A stretch of DNA of 64,000 bases, from positions 464,001-528,000 of the forward strand of contig NZ_AP028127.1 of the NCBI RefSeq assembly GCF_037076425.1, read 5' to 3'. Below are positions 54,385 through 61,825 of this stretch, one piece after another; position 1 is the stretch's first letter; each line of letters starts with the position of its first letter. The DNA comes from Turicibacter faecis (GTDB taxonomy: Bacteria > Bacillota_I > Bacilli_A > MOL361 > Turicibacteraceae). A program made the position numbers and the translations under genes. The notes under the pieces were generated by a model. The model was given only the letters and a program-made list of their open reading frames with translations. It searched no databases and was not told the DNA's origin.

Positions 54385-54756
54385 ATGAGAGGGATCATCA
54401 TTTTTTTATCGTGTATTTGTTTAGTGGGGTGTCGCCCGATTCATCAGGCCGTGTCTTCTTATGACATGAGTTTGTTACCCAGTGATTTTGGTGGTCATTC
54501 TGCTTATGCGGTTGGAATGAGCGAGGAAGGAAAACCTGTTTTCATCGATCCCAATCGAGCTTTTGAAACAATCGTTGAACAATATAAAGAGGGGTTTCAG
54601 GCTATTAAAGAGGAGTATTATTTATTTCCCATTACGAAATGGAATTGGCGCTCGTATGGGTATTATGGGTGGCAGATTACCCATGAGGATGAAGACGTTG
54701 TGAATCAAGCGTATGAAATTTCGCGATTTTTTCAAATTTACCAAAATAGTTTTTAA
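54385..54756 (+). CDS. Small lipoprotein
   Basis: 123 residues after GGGAGG. Seen: a signal with lipobox LVGC (Cys16) in IIIFLSCICLVGCRP, then a soluble part rich in Tyr and Trp (WNWRSYGYYGWQI). Inference: anchored to the outer face of the membrane. The family was not recognised. It is in the same operon as the ParA ATPase and the unknown protein. Confidence 0.7.
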   Translation: MRGIIIFLSCICLVGCRPIHQAVSSYDMSLLPSDFGGHSAYAVGMSEEGKPVFIDPNRAFETIVEQYKEGFQAIKEEYYLFPITKWNWRSYGYYGWQITHEDEDVVNQAYEISRFFQIYQNSF

Positions 54757-54802
54757 CTTTTTGAATCAAGATTGATGAAATAAGAGATAGGGGGGAGAGT
54801 GG

Positions 54803-55582
54803 ATGAAAATGAAAAATGCGGTAAATTCAATTCCGGTCGTTAAACACCCCATGCCATATTTAATGGTCGTTATCGGGTTTTTAGTCTTGTTAAGAACGCC
54901 ACTATTAGCAGGAGTTTCGAATCCGGAACTATTTTTAATGGGGTACTTAGGATTCTTTTTAATTTTCTCCGTGACTGTTGGGAAAAAGGAAATGGGGCCT
55001 TTTTATAATAAAGGTGGAAGTTTGATTAATCTCATCGCTATGACGGGAATGGTCTATTTCTTCGGAATTTTGGCGGAAAGTGTAGCGGGAAGTTTTTTAT
55101 CAGCTAACGATCCTCAATTATTGGATCAATTGACCTATCCGTTAACAGCGACATACGTCGTGCATGAATTGGCACGTTACTCACTCGTTGGTATTGGAGA
55201 AGAAATTTTTAAGTTTTGTCTCTTTTTAATTCTTTATGGGGTTTTGGTTCGGGTGATGAAGAACCGGATGATTTCTTGTATCGTTAGCGTTTTGGTGACG
55301 AGTTTCTTCTTTGGACTGTTGCACATGAACTATAACTTTGATCAGTGGCTTAACATTACGTTGATTATTGGATCGGGTACGGTTGTTTATTTTTACTTTT
55401 TATTTAAGTATCGGACGATTGTCCCATTGATGCTGGCTCATGCGCTACAAGATTTTTTAGTGACGATGGAGCACACCGAGGGGCTATCTGGAATTTATAT
55501 GTTATTTTTAACAGGAATTGTTCTATGTTGGTTTATTGCTCGATTCGGTTTAGGCTATAAATTAAAAGTCTTAGATGAGTGA
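54803..55582 (+). CDS. CPBP family intramembrane metalloprotease
   Basis: 259 residues with about seven membrane segments, start after GGGGGAGAG. Seen: the family motifs in order: Glu-Glu pair in VGIGEEIFKFCLF, F-x3-H in FFFGLLHMN, and a late His-x3-Asp in LMLAHALQDFLV. Known: CPBP (CAAX/Abi) proteins are Rce1-like glutamate proteases; bacterial members often give self-immunity to peptides or process membrane proteins. It lies 46 bases after the lipoprotein gene and is probably the last gene of the ParA operon (inference). Confidence 0.85.
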   Translation: MKMKNAVNSIPVVKHPMPYLMVVIGFLVLLRTPLLAGVSNPELFLMGYLGFFLIFSVTVGKKEMGPFYNKGGSLINLIAMTGMVYFFGILAESVAGSFLSANDPQLLDQLTYPLTATYVVHELARYSLVGIGEEIFKFCLFLILYGVLVRVMKNRMISCIVSVLVTSFFFGLLHMNYNFDQWLNITLIIGSGTVVYFYFLFKYRTIVPLMLAHALQDFLVTMEHTEGLSGIYMLFLTGIVLCWFIARFGLGYKLKVLDE

Positions 55583-55763
55583 GACCATGACCGAACAAAA
55601 AAAGCGAAGCTATCTTTGAATCGGATGACTTTTTAATAAGGGCGATAATAAGGAAGGGCCTATTTAGGAATCGAGGTTAAGACACGTTTTGTATTTATTC
55701 GGCAATAATGCCTTTTAACTTGCTTTATGAGGGATAGTCAAACGAGCGGATGATTGATGGATG

Positions 55764-55803
55764 AAAAAAAGCATTGACCCTGTAGGGCTCAATGCTTTTT
55801 TTA
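55764..55803. terminator. Bidirectional terminator
   Basis: AAAAAGCATTGACCC pairs with GGGCTCAATGCTTTTT around TGTA, with a one-base bulge. The 55583-55763 gap before it shows nothing else. Confidence 0.85.
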
Positions 55804-55825
55804 TATGGAGGCGGAAGGTTTTCCT

Positions 55826-56182
55826 TTATTTTTTAAAAGACAGGCGTGATTTTTGAAGGAGTCGAATAAGAACATAGCCGATTGCTAGTGTTAAGTTAAA
55901 AAGCCCAATAGCAAGGCTCGCCATTAAAAGGTGTGTGGCAGTGAGGGTTGGGAGCTCTCTTGTTTGGGTGGATGGGTTTTCCCTCGTTAAAACATCTGAT
56001 TTTAAAGGGGGATCGTCAATTGAGTCAACTGATGATGAGGGGATGCTTTTGGCTTCAATCACAATCGGTTTAAAGTAATGAGGGTTTGATTCTTGCTCAT
56101 AGGTCATGTTACAGGTTGTGAATACGAGGCTTGATAATAAAAGAATCAAGATCATACAGATTAATTTTTGTCTCTTTTGCAT
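55826..56182 (-). CDS. Small lipoprotein-like membrane protein
   Basis: 118 residues after AAGGAG on the minus strand. Seen: an N-terminal hydrophobic signal (ICMILILLLSSLVFTTC) with a Cys24 that could be a lipobox although the residues before it are unusual, a Ser/Pro-rich outside stretch, a second hydrophobic segment (about 82-108) and a basic end (QKSRLSFKK). The end layout resembles a membrane-anchored surface protein, but no sortase LPxTG is present. The family was not recognised. Confidence 0.6.
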   Translation of the reverse strand: MQKRQKLICMILILLLSSLVFTTCNMTYEQESNPHYFKPIVIEAKSIPSSSVDSIDDPPLKSDVLTRENPSTQTRELPTLTATHLLMASLAIGLFNLTLAIGYVLIRLLQKSRLSFKK

Positions 56183-56314
56183 TTTAAAGGCTCCTTTTTG
56201 ACAAGTTGCCTATACTTTATCATGGAAATATTAAGAAAAGTGTGGTAAAACTATTAAGATTTTATGAAGATGAACGGGCAAGGCAGGAAAGAAAGGGCAA
56301 TAGGAGGTTTTACG

Positions 56315-57130
56315 ATGATCGATGTGTTTTTTAGTGAAGGGGCGGCTTATACGTGGTATTTGTCAACGATTCCGGTTGAGGAGCGAACGGATGAACCGAT
56401 ACAGGAATTTGAATCCATTATTTATTTACCGTTTCTATTTGACTTAGGTGATTTTTCAGATGGAATCAGTTCTACTTCAAGGGAGGACCTTTTTTGTGAG
56501 ATACATCGGAGCAAGTTCTCAAGTGAGGCCGAATTAAGATCCCGATTTCGTTCGCTCACTAAGCAGTGGCAACGTTTAGAGAAAGAGGCTCAGCGTGGAG
56601 CGACCTTTCGAATTTGGGTAGGTCCATCGGCGAATGATGGGTGTGGCCTTTATTTTCTTTGTTCCATTTTAAAGGATATTGAGGTGAGTTTATCGGTTGT
56701 TCACCGTCCCCCTTATCAGCTGACTCCGTTTAAAAGCCTTGTCTTTTTTCGAAATTGGGACGAGATGACAGAAAATTATTTTCAGATGCTTGTTCAAGGT
56801 GAGACCGTTTTATCGGAGATAGAGAAAAAGGTGTTTGCGATGATGTGGGAGAATCAGTTAAAAACCTCTCCCTTACGGGTGATGCTAGAAGGAAAGGTGC
56901 TTGGAGTTTCTGAAGACTTTTATGATTCCTTTATTCGATGGCAACTGCTTAAAGGATCGACCTCCGTAACTGATTTAATAAGAAACCTTGTCTTAGAAAA
57001 TGAACTGTCTTTAAATGAAGGATGGTATACTAAACGAATTAAAGCGATGCTTGAAACGGGGATCTGTCAAGTGGTGGTCCCTTCTGATGAGTTTGATGAT
57101 CAGGTTATCAAATGGGGAGGGGAATCTTAG
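56315..57130 (+). CDS. DUF1835/DUF3658-like protein
   Basis: 271 residues from ATG 56315 after AGGAGG; the longer frame upstream is not supported. Seen: MIDVFFSEGAAYTW, then RIWVGPSANDGCGLYFLCSI, which matches the DUF1835 pattern (a small nucleotide-binding-like fold), and a C-terminal part resembling DUF3658 with NEGWYTKRIKAMLETG. Function unknown; such proteins are common in spore-forming Firmicutes. It is cytoplasmic. Confidence 0.7.
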   Translation: MIDVFFSEGAAYTWYLSTIPVEERTDEPIQEFESIIYLPFLFDLGDFSDGISSTSREDLFCEIHRSKFSSEAELRSRFRSLTKQWQRLEKEAQRGATFRIWVGPSANDGCGLYFLCSILKDIEVSLSVVHRPPYQLTPFKSLVFFRNWDEMTENYFQMLVQGETVLSEIEKKVFAMMWENQLKTSPLRVMLEGKVLGVSEDFYDSFIRWQLLKGSTSVTDLIRNLVLENELSLNEGWYTKRIKAMLETGICQVVVPSDEFDDQVIKWGGES

Positions 57131-57151
57131 AGTGGAGCGAGCGTTATCTAA

Positions 57152-57176
57152 AAAAAATCAACGCATGGTTGATTTT
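57152..57176 (+). terminator. Weak intrinsic terminator
   Basis: AAAATCAAC (57154-57162) pairs with GTTGATTTT (57168-57176). Confidence 0.5.
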
Positions 57177-57202
57177 ATAAACTAAAGTCGATTATTATTC
57201 CA

Positions 57203-57231
57203 TTGAGATTGGCCCATACTAATCCTATAAT
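57203..57231 (+). promoter_or_regulatory. Promoter of the Xre-YbjQ-ABC operon
   Basis: TTGAGA (57203-57208), 17 bases, TATAAT (57226-57231), 24 bases before the GTG start. Confidence 0.75.
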
Positions 57232-57255
57232 AGGCTTAGGAAGTTAGGTGATAAG

Positions 57256-58344
57256 GTGTCAGAACTAAAGATTGCAAAAATGATTATGAAACGAAGAAAA
57301 GAACGGAAAATGACGCAAGAAGACCTGGCTAACTATTTAGGGGTCTCTAAGGCAGCCATTTCGAAGTGGGAGACAGGTCAAAGTTATCCTGATTTAGCGT
57401 TGCTCCCGATTATTGCCGCCTATTTTAATCTAAGTGTGGATGAACTCATCGGGTATGAACCACAGATGGATAAAAATGAGATTCGCTCGTTGTATCAACG
57501 GTTATGTCATGATTTTACGACGCAACCTTTTGATGAAGTCATCACGACTTGTCGAGATATTGTTCGTCGCTACTATTCTTGTTATCCGTTGTTATTTCAA
57601 ATAGGCGTTTTAATGATTAATCACAGCATGTTAGACCCAAACCAAACACAGGCTATTAATGAGTGGGCACGGTCTTTATTTGAGCGTGTAAAAGTAAATA
57701 GTGAAGATGTTGATCTTGCGAAACAAGCTCAAACGTTTGAGGCACTTAGTTACATCTTATTAAATCAACCGTTAGAAGCGCTTCGCCTCCTTGAGGGATG
57801 TCAAAAACCGATGGCAACGGGAGAACTTTTACAAGCTCAAGCCTATCAAATGATGGGGGAGTGGGAGGAAGCGCAAAAGTCAACGCAGATTGCTTTATAT
57901 AAAGGACTGATGTTGATGATGGAGGCCTTTCCAATGATGCTCTCATTAAATGACGGGGCAAAGTTTGAAACAGTGTTGCAAAAGCTGTTAGAGGTGGTTC
58001 AAACATTTGAGTTAGAAGGATTAAATCCGTATTGCTTAATGCCTATTTATTTGTTGGTGGCTAAGAAATGGATGGGGCTTCAAGAAGAGGAACGGGCACT
58101 TGATTACTTAGAGCAATATACGAAATTAGCGACATCCATCGGGTCTTCCTTTTATTTAAGAGCCTCGACTTTCTTTAATCAGTTAGATCAGTGGTATGAG
58201 ACGTTTGATCTTGGAAAAATGGCGCCGCGAAATGAGGTCATTATTAAACAATCCATGATAGACGCTGTGGTGATGGAACCTTTATTTATGTCTTTACAAA
58301 CAAATGAACGCTTTATCCAATTAGTGAAACGGTTAGGAGAATGA
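57256..58344 (+). CDS. Xre-type regulator with TPR-like C-terminal domain
   Basis: 362 residues from GTG 57256. Seen: a helix-turn-helix at residues 5-60 (RKERKMTQEDLANYLGVSKA, then ISKWETGQSYPDLALLP), then about 290 residues of helical repeats. Known: Rgg/PlcR-like and related Xre-TPR regulators often bind signal peptides through the repeats, but the peptide-binding Asn pattern cannot be judged by eye. It heads a run of genes without a terminator to the ABC permease at 61025, overlapping the next gene, so it likely regulates that set. Confidence 0.88.
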   Translation: MSELKIAKMIMKRRKERKMTQEDLANYLGVSKAAISKWETGQSYPDLALLPIIAAYFNLSVDELIGYEPQMDKNEIRSLYQRLCHDFTTQPFDEVITTCRDIVRRYYSCYPLLFQIGVLMINHSMLDPNQTQAINEWARSLFERVKVNSEDVDLAKQAQTFEALSYILLNQPLEALRLLEGCQKPMATGELLQAQAYQMMGEWEEAQKSTQIALYKGLMLMMEAFPMMLSLNDGAKFETVLQKLLEVVQTFELEGLNPYCLMPIYLLVAKKWMGLQEEERALDYLEQYTKLATSIGSSFYLRASTFFNQLDQWYETFDLGKMAPRNEVIIKQSMIDAVVMEPLFMSLQTNERFIQLVKRLGE

Positions 58345-58346
58345 AA

Positions 58347-58664
58347 ATGTTAATTGTTACGACACAGGAAATACCCGGGAAAGAAATTTTAGAAGTGAAA
58401 GGATTAGTTCGAGGAAGTACGGTGCGTTCTAAAAATATCGGAAAAGATATTGGTGCCGCCTTAAAAGGAGTCGTTGGTGGTGAATTAGCTGGCTATAATG
58501 AAATGTTAACGGAGGCGCGCCAAATTGCGATTGGACGAATGGTTGAGGATGCAAAGTCAAAAGGAGCCAACGCCATTGTTGGAATGCACCTCATGTCTTC
58601 ATCTGTCATGAGCGGAGCAGCGGAAATGGTCGTCTATGGGACAGCAGTGCTTATTAAAGAATAG
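58347..58664 (+). CDS. YbjQ/UPF0145 family protein (copy 1)
   Basis: 105 residues from ATG 58347, eight bases after AGGAG; ATG 58341 overlaps the previous stop and is too close to the site. Seen: the full family pattern MLIVTTQEIPGKEILEVKGL, RGSTVRSKNIGKDI, EARQIAIGRMVEDAKSKGAN, and the glycine-rich end. Known: YbjQ forms pentamers and is annotated as heavy-metal binding, without proven function. A second copy follows 31 bases later and differs at only 11 of 105 positions. Confidence 0.93.
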   Translation: MLIVTTQEIPGKEILEVKGLVRGSTVRSKNIGKDIGAALKGVVGGELAGYNEMLTEARQIAIGRMVEDAKSKGANAIVGMHLMSSSVMSGAAEMVVYGTAVLIKE

Positions 58665-58695
58665 GTACATTGAGAAAAAAAGGAGTTGAGTATGG

Positions 58696-59013
58696 ATGCT
58701 AATTGTAACAACGGATCAGATTGTTGGGAAAGAAATTGTAGAAGTGAAGGGGCTTGTTCGAGGAAGTACGGTACGTTCTAAAAATATCGGAAAAGATATT
58801 GGCGCCGCCCTAAAGGGAGTCGTCGGTGGTGAATTAACGGGCTATAACGAAATGCTAACAGAGGCGCGCCAAATTGCGATTGGACGAATGGTTGAGGATG
58901 CAAAATCAAAGGGAGCTAATGCGATTGTCGGGATGCGTCTGATGTCATCGGCTGTGATGAGTGGTGCCGCGGAAATGGTCGCTTACGGAACGGCGGTCGT
59001 TATTCATGATTAA
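58696..59013 (+). CDS. YbjQ/UPF0145 family protein (copy 2)
   Basis: 105 residues after AGGAG. It is a tandem duplicate of the upstream copy, with changes clustered at both ends (TTDQIVGKEIV at the front, YGTAVVIHD at the end) while the core is identical. The pair may form mixed pentamers (inference). A 42-residue membrane peptide gene overlaps its stop codon. Confidence 0.93.
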   Translation: MLIVTTDQIVGKEIVEVKGLVRGSTVRSKNIGKDIGAALKGVVGGELTGYNEMLTEARQIAIGRMVEDAKSKGANAIVGMRLMSSAVMSGAAEMVAYGTAVVIHD

Positions 59014-59134
59014 ACTCATTATCGGGTGTTATGTGGTGAATTTAATCATTGGAGGAGGGCTCATTCTTTATAAATTCATCGAGCGTCAAAAAGAGAAAAA
59101 AGAGGAGCGTCAACATGATTACAAAGATTATTAG
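59006..59134 (+). CDS. Small membrane protein, 42 aa
   Basis: ATG 59006 overlaps the last codons of the second YbjQ gene. The product has one hydrophobic helix (LIIGCYVVNLIIGGGLILYK) and a strongly charged tail (FIERQKEKKEERQHDYKDY). It fits between YbjQ and the yxlE-like gene at 13 bases, so it is very likely part of the operon. Similar short proteins (YxlD-like position) occur in the Bacillus yxl operon. Function unknown. Confidence 0.6.
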   Translation: MIKLIIGCYVVNLIIGGGLILYKFIERQKEKKEERQHDYKDY

Positions 59135-59146
59135 GGGGGGATTTTT

Positions 59147-59350
59147 ATGACTCAATGGTCTGACTATTTACCATTTTTAATTCCGTTAGGGGTGGCTCAG
59201 TTCGCCCTAGCTATTTTTTCGGTGATTCATGTGGTGAAGCACCCATCTTATCGTTTTGGAAATAAAGCGTTATGGATTGTTGTAGTCCTTGTGTTTCAGT
59301 TTATTGGACCGGCTGTTTACTTCTTATTTGGAAGAGGGGACGAAGAATGA
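59147..59350 (+). CDS. PLDc_N domain membrane protein (YxlE-like)
   Basis: 67 residues after AGGGGGG. Seen: two membrane segments (about 8-28 and 44-62) with VIHVVKHPSYRFGNKALWIV and FQFIGPAVYFLFGRGDEE, the phospholipase-D N-terminal (PLDc_N) pattern. Known: YxlE of B. subtilis has this domain and stands before the YxlF/YxlG ABC transporter in the sigY operon, where it helps control SigY. The order here is the same. Its stop overlaps the ATPase start (ATGA). Confidence 0.85.
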   Translation: MTQWSDYLPFLIPLGVAQFALAIFSVIHVVKHPSYRFGNKALWIVVVLVFQFIGPAVYFLFGRGDEE

Positions 59351-60285
59351 GAGTCCTAGAGGTCAAAGGGTTACGTAAACAGTTTGGGGACCAAACGGTG
59401 CTTGAAGACGTTTCTTTTACGATTCCTAGTCAGTGTATCTTTGGGTTTTTAGGACAAAATGGGGCCGGGAAGACGACGACCATGAAATTAATTTTAGGAC
59501 TTTTAAAAGCAACGTCAGGAGAAATCTTTGTGTGTGGTGAGCCGGTTGTTTACGGAAATACTAAAACGAATCGGCTGATTGGGTATCTTCCTGATGTCCC
59601 AGAGTTTTATGCTTATATGACGCCTCGTGAGTATCTATTGTTATGCGCAGAGGTTACGGGACTTCCAAAACACGTGATAAAAGATAGATGTGACGAACTT
59701 TTAGATCTTGTTGGACTGTCTAACGTTAATCGGCGAATTGGCGGATTTTCACGGGGAATGAAACAACGATTAGGGATTGCCCAAGCTTTACTCAATAATC
59801 CTACATTACTCATTTGTGATGAACCTACTTCAGCGTTAGATCCTGTTGGACGAAAGGAAATTTTAGACGTTTTATTAAAGGTGAAAGAACAAACAACAGT
59901 TTTATTTTCGACGCATATTTTATCAGATGTGGAACAAATTTGTGATCAGATTGCGATTTTGCATGAAGGAAAACTCGTCCTAACGGGCGATCTGTTGACG
60001 TTAAAAAAACAATTTGCTCCTCGTCAAATCCAACTTGAATTTAAGGATGCCGCGCATGCGAATGAGGTGCATTCATTATTACTGAATGAGGCACGTATTC
60101 AAAAGATTAACCAACAAGCAACGATGCTAAATGTTGAGGTGAACGATTTAGAGGGGGACGGGCAGCATCTGTTGAAATTAATCCTTGAAGCAAGGATCCC
60201 GATTTATCAGTTCAAAGTTGTAGAGCCAAGTCTTGAATCGTTATTTATGGAGGTGATTGGATGCGAGCCTATGTTGCCTTTATAA
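59347..60285 (+). CDS. ABC transporter ATPase (YxlF-like)
   Basis: 312 residues from ATG 59347, overlapping the stop of the yxlE-like gene. Seen: Walker A GQNGAGKTTT, signature SRGMKQRLG, Walker B LLICDEPTSALDPVG, switch His in FSTHILSDVEQ and a C-terminal extension of about 90 residues. Known: it is the CcmA-type ATPase partner of ABC-2 permeases. The gene order PLDc_N - ATPase - permease equals yxlE-yxlF-yxlG, so the module is likely homologous (inference). It overlaps the permease gene by 25 bases. Confidence 0.92.
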   Translation: MRVLEVKGLRKQFGDQTVLEDVSFTIPSQCIFGFLGQNGAGKTTTMKLILGLLKATSGEIFVCGEPVVYGNTKTNRLIGYLPDVPEFYAYMTPREYLLLCAEVTGLPKHVIKDRCDELLDLVGLSNVNRRIGGFSRGMKQRLGIAQALLNNPTLLICDEPTSALDPVGRKEILDVLLKVKEQTTVLFSTHILSDVEQICDQIAILHEGKLVLTGDLLTLKKQFAPRQIQLEFKDAAHANEVHSLLLNEARIQKINQQATMLNVEVNDLEGDGQHLLKLILEARIPIYQFKVVEPSLESLFMEVIGCEPMLPL

Positions 60286-61025
60286 AAAAAGAAGGACTGG
60301 AATTAGTCAGAACGTATAAATTATTATTAATGATTCTTATCTTTTTTGCTTTTGGTGTCATGAGTCCGTTGATGGCTAAGCTTATGCCGGATTTAATGAG
60401 CCAACTTGTGACGGAAGGAATCGAAATCTCTTTACCCGAACCGTCAGCCATCGATTCGTATGCGCAATTTTTCAAAAATTTGACACAGATGGGGTTAATG
60501 GTAATCGTGTTAATGTTTAGTGGGACGTTGACGCAAGAATTAGGCAAGGGGACGCTGGTGCACTTAGTGACGAAGGGACTTGCCAAATCAACGGTGCTTT
60601 TGGCTAAATATACGGTTTCAGGGCTGAGTTGGACAGGTTGTTTGTTGTTGACGTTTGTCGTGACGTATGGATATACGGTTTATTTGTTTCCGGGTGATGA
60701 GATATCGCATTTAGTTTATTCAGTGGGGGCGTTGTGGTTATTCGGGCTATTTTTATTAGCTTTATCACTCTTTTTCCAAACGCTTGTCAAGAGTCAGGCG
60801 ACCTCATTCATGTTCGTTGCCTTATGTACTGGAGGATTATTTTTTGTCAATTTATTTCCTCGCATCCAGGAAGTGAGTCCATTAAAATTGGTGACAGATA
60901 ATGTTGCCATGCTGAATCAGGCTTATGACTTAAGTTCACTAATAACCCCGGTTTTGATAACGCTTGGATGGACGGTTATTTTATTAATAGGATCGCTTGT
61001 GATTTTTAGAAAAAAACAATTATAA
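60261..61025 (+). CDS. ABC-2 type permease (YxlG-like)
   Basis: 254 residues after GGAGGTGATTGG. Six membrane segments are seen (about 15-38, 75-95, 105-135, 145-175, 180-200, 228-248), with a short outside loop after the first. It is coupled to the ATPase gene by overlap and followed by a very strong terminator, closing the operon that begins with the Xre regulator. The substrate is unknown. Confidence 0.9.
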   Translation: MRAYVAFIKKEGLELVRTYKLLLMILIFFAFGVMSPLMAKLMPDLMSQLVTEGIEISLPEPSAIDSYAQFFKNLTQMGLMVIVLMFSGTLTQELGKGTLVHLVTKGLAKSTVLLAKYTVSGLSWTGCLLLTFVVTYGYTVYLFPGDEISHLVYSVGALWLFGLFLLALSLFFQTLVKSQATSFMFVALCTGGLFFVNLFPRIQEVSPLKLVTDNVAMLNQAYDLSSLITPVLITLGWTVILLIGSLVIFRKKQL

Positions 61026-61035
61026 CTTTTCTTTA

Positions 61036-61077
61036 TCCGACAAAGGACCTACTGGTAGTAGGTCCTTTGTCGGATTT
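61036..61077 (+). terminator. Strong terminator of the ABC operon
   Basis: TCCGACAAAGGACCTACT (61036-61053) pairs perfectly with AGTAGGTCCTTTGTCGGA (61057-61074), followed by TTTT. Confidence 0.9.
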
Positions 61078-61156
61078 TGTATTTCAATCCTTTTTATATC
61101 GCTGAATAGGAGGAGGAAATTTTTCCAAAATAGAGGTATTGAAAGGATGTGTTTGT

Positions 61157-61825
61157 ATGAATGATTTAAACGAGGGGAAAGTTTTAAAGTTAATGAGTTA
61201 TATCATGTTGGGGCTATTTGCTTGGGTGACCTATTTTAATTTCCAAGAGGTATTTATTCGAATGGTTGAATTATTTGAGAGTCTGCCGATGTGGTGGTAC
61301 CTTCTTGTATTGGTGCTGTTTGCTGTTTCGGTTGTGTGGTCTATTAGTAGAGGAGAGGAAGAGATTCACCAAATTGAAGAAGAGATGAATCAGGCGAAAC
61401 AGTCATTAGTTCGTTCAGAGCGCTGTTTACGATTACTGCAATATGAGGTAAAAGATATTCCAGCGTTTCAATTTAGTTTTTATTGTGCAGATTTGTTAAG
61501 GATGCTTGATTATCAAGAAGTAAGAGTCAAAAATTATAAGTTCATTCGAGCCATTAATGAGGTCGGTGAAAAGGTTTATATTGAGTGCCTCGTAAAGGAA
61601 GCGGGCGAGTCCGTCAATAAAGACGATTTATCTCCCCTTCTTCATACGATGAAGCGAGATGATGTATTCAGAGGATTAATCATGACCATAGCTCCTTTAT
61701 CACCGGAAGTGCGGGAACTGGCGAAAAAGTATCATATTCTTTGTTTAGATGATCAAGCCATTCAAGAGATTATTTCATTTGTGACCCGTGAGGGTGCCGA
61801 AATGTTGGAGATGGACTTTATTTAA
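61157..61825 (+). CDS. Membrane-anchored Mrr/restriction-endonuclease-like protein
   Basis: 222 residues from ATG 61157 (AAAGGATG seven bases before). Seen: two membrane segments (about 12-30 and 45-65), a coiled linker (residues 70-95), then a domain with CADLLRMLDYQEVRVKN, VYIECLVKEAGES and a strand-turn pattern ending KYHILCLDDQAIQEII, matching the Mrr-cat order. The usual catalytic (Q/E)-x-K is ECL here and the earlier Asp of GxDxxA is not clear, so nuclease activity is doubtful. Known: membrane-linked Mrr-like domains occur in many Firmicutes with unknown roles. It overlaps the converging AraC gene by four bases. Confidence 0.6.
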   Translation: MNDLNEGKVLKLMSYIMLGLFAWVTYFNFQEVFIRMVELFESLPMWWYLLVLVLFAVSVVWSISRGEEEIHQIEEEMNQAKQSLVRSERCLRLLQYEVKDIPAFQFSFYCADLLRMLDYQEVRVKNYKFIRAINEVGEKVYIECLVKEAGESVNKDDLSPLLHTMKRDDVFRGLIMTIAPLSPEVRELAKKYHILCLDDQAIQEIISFVTREGAEMLEMDFI

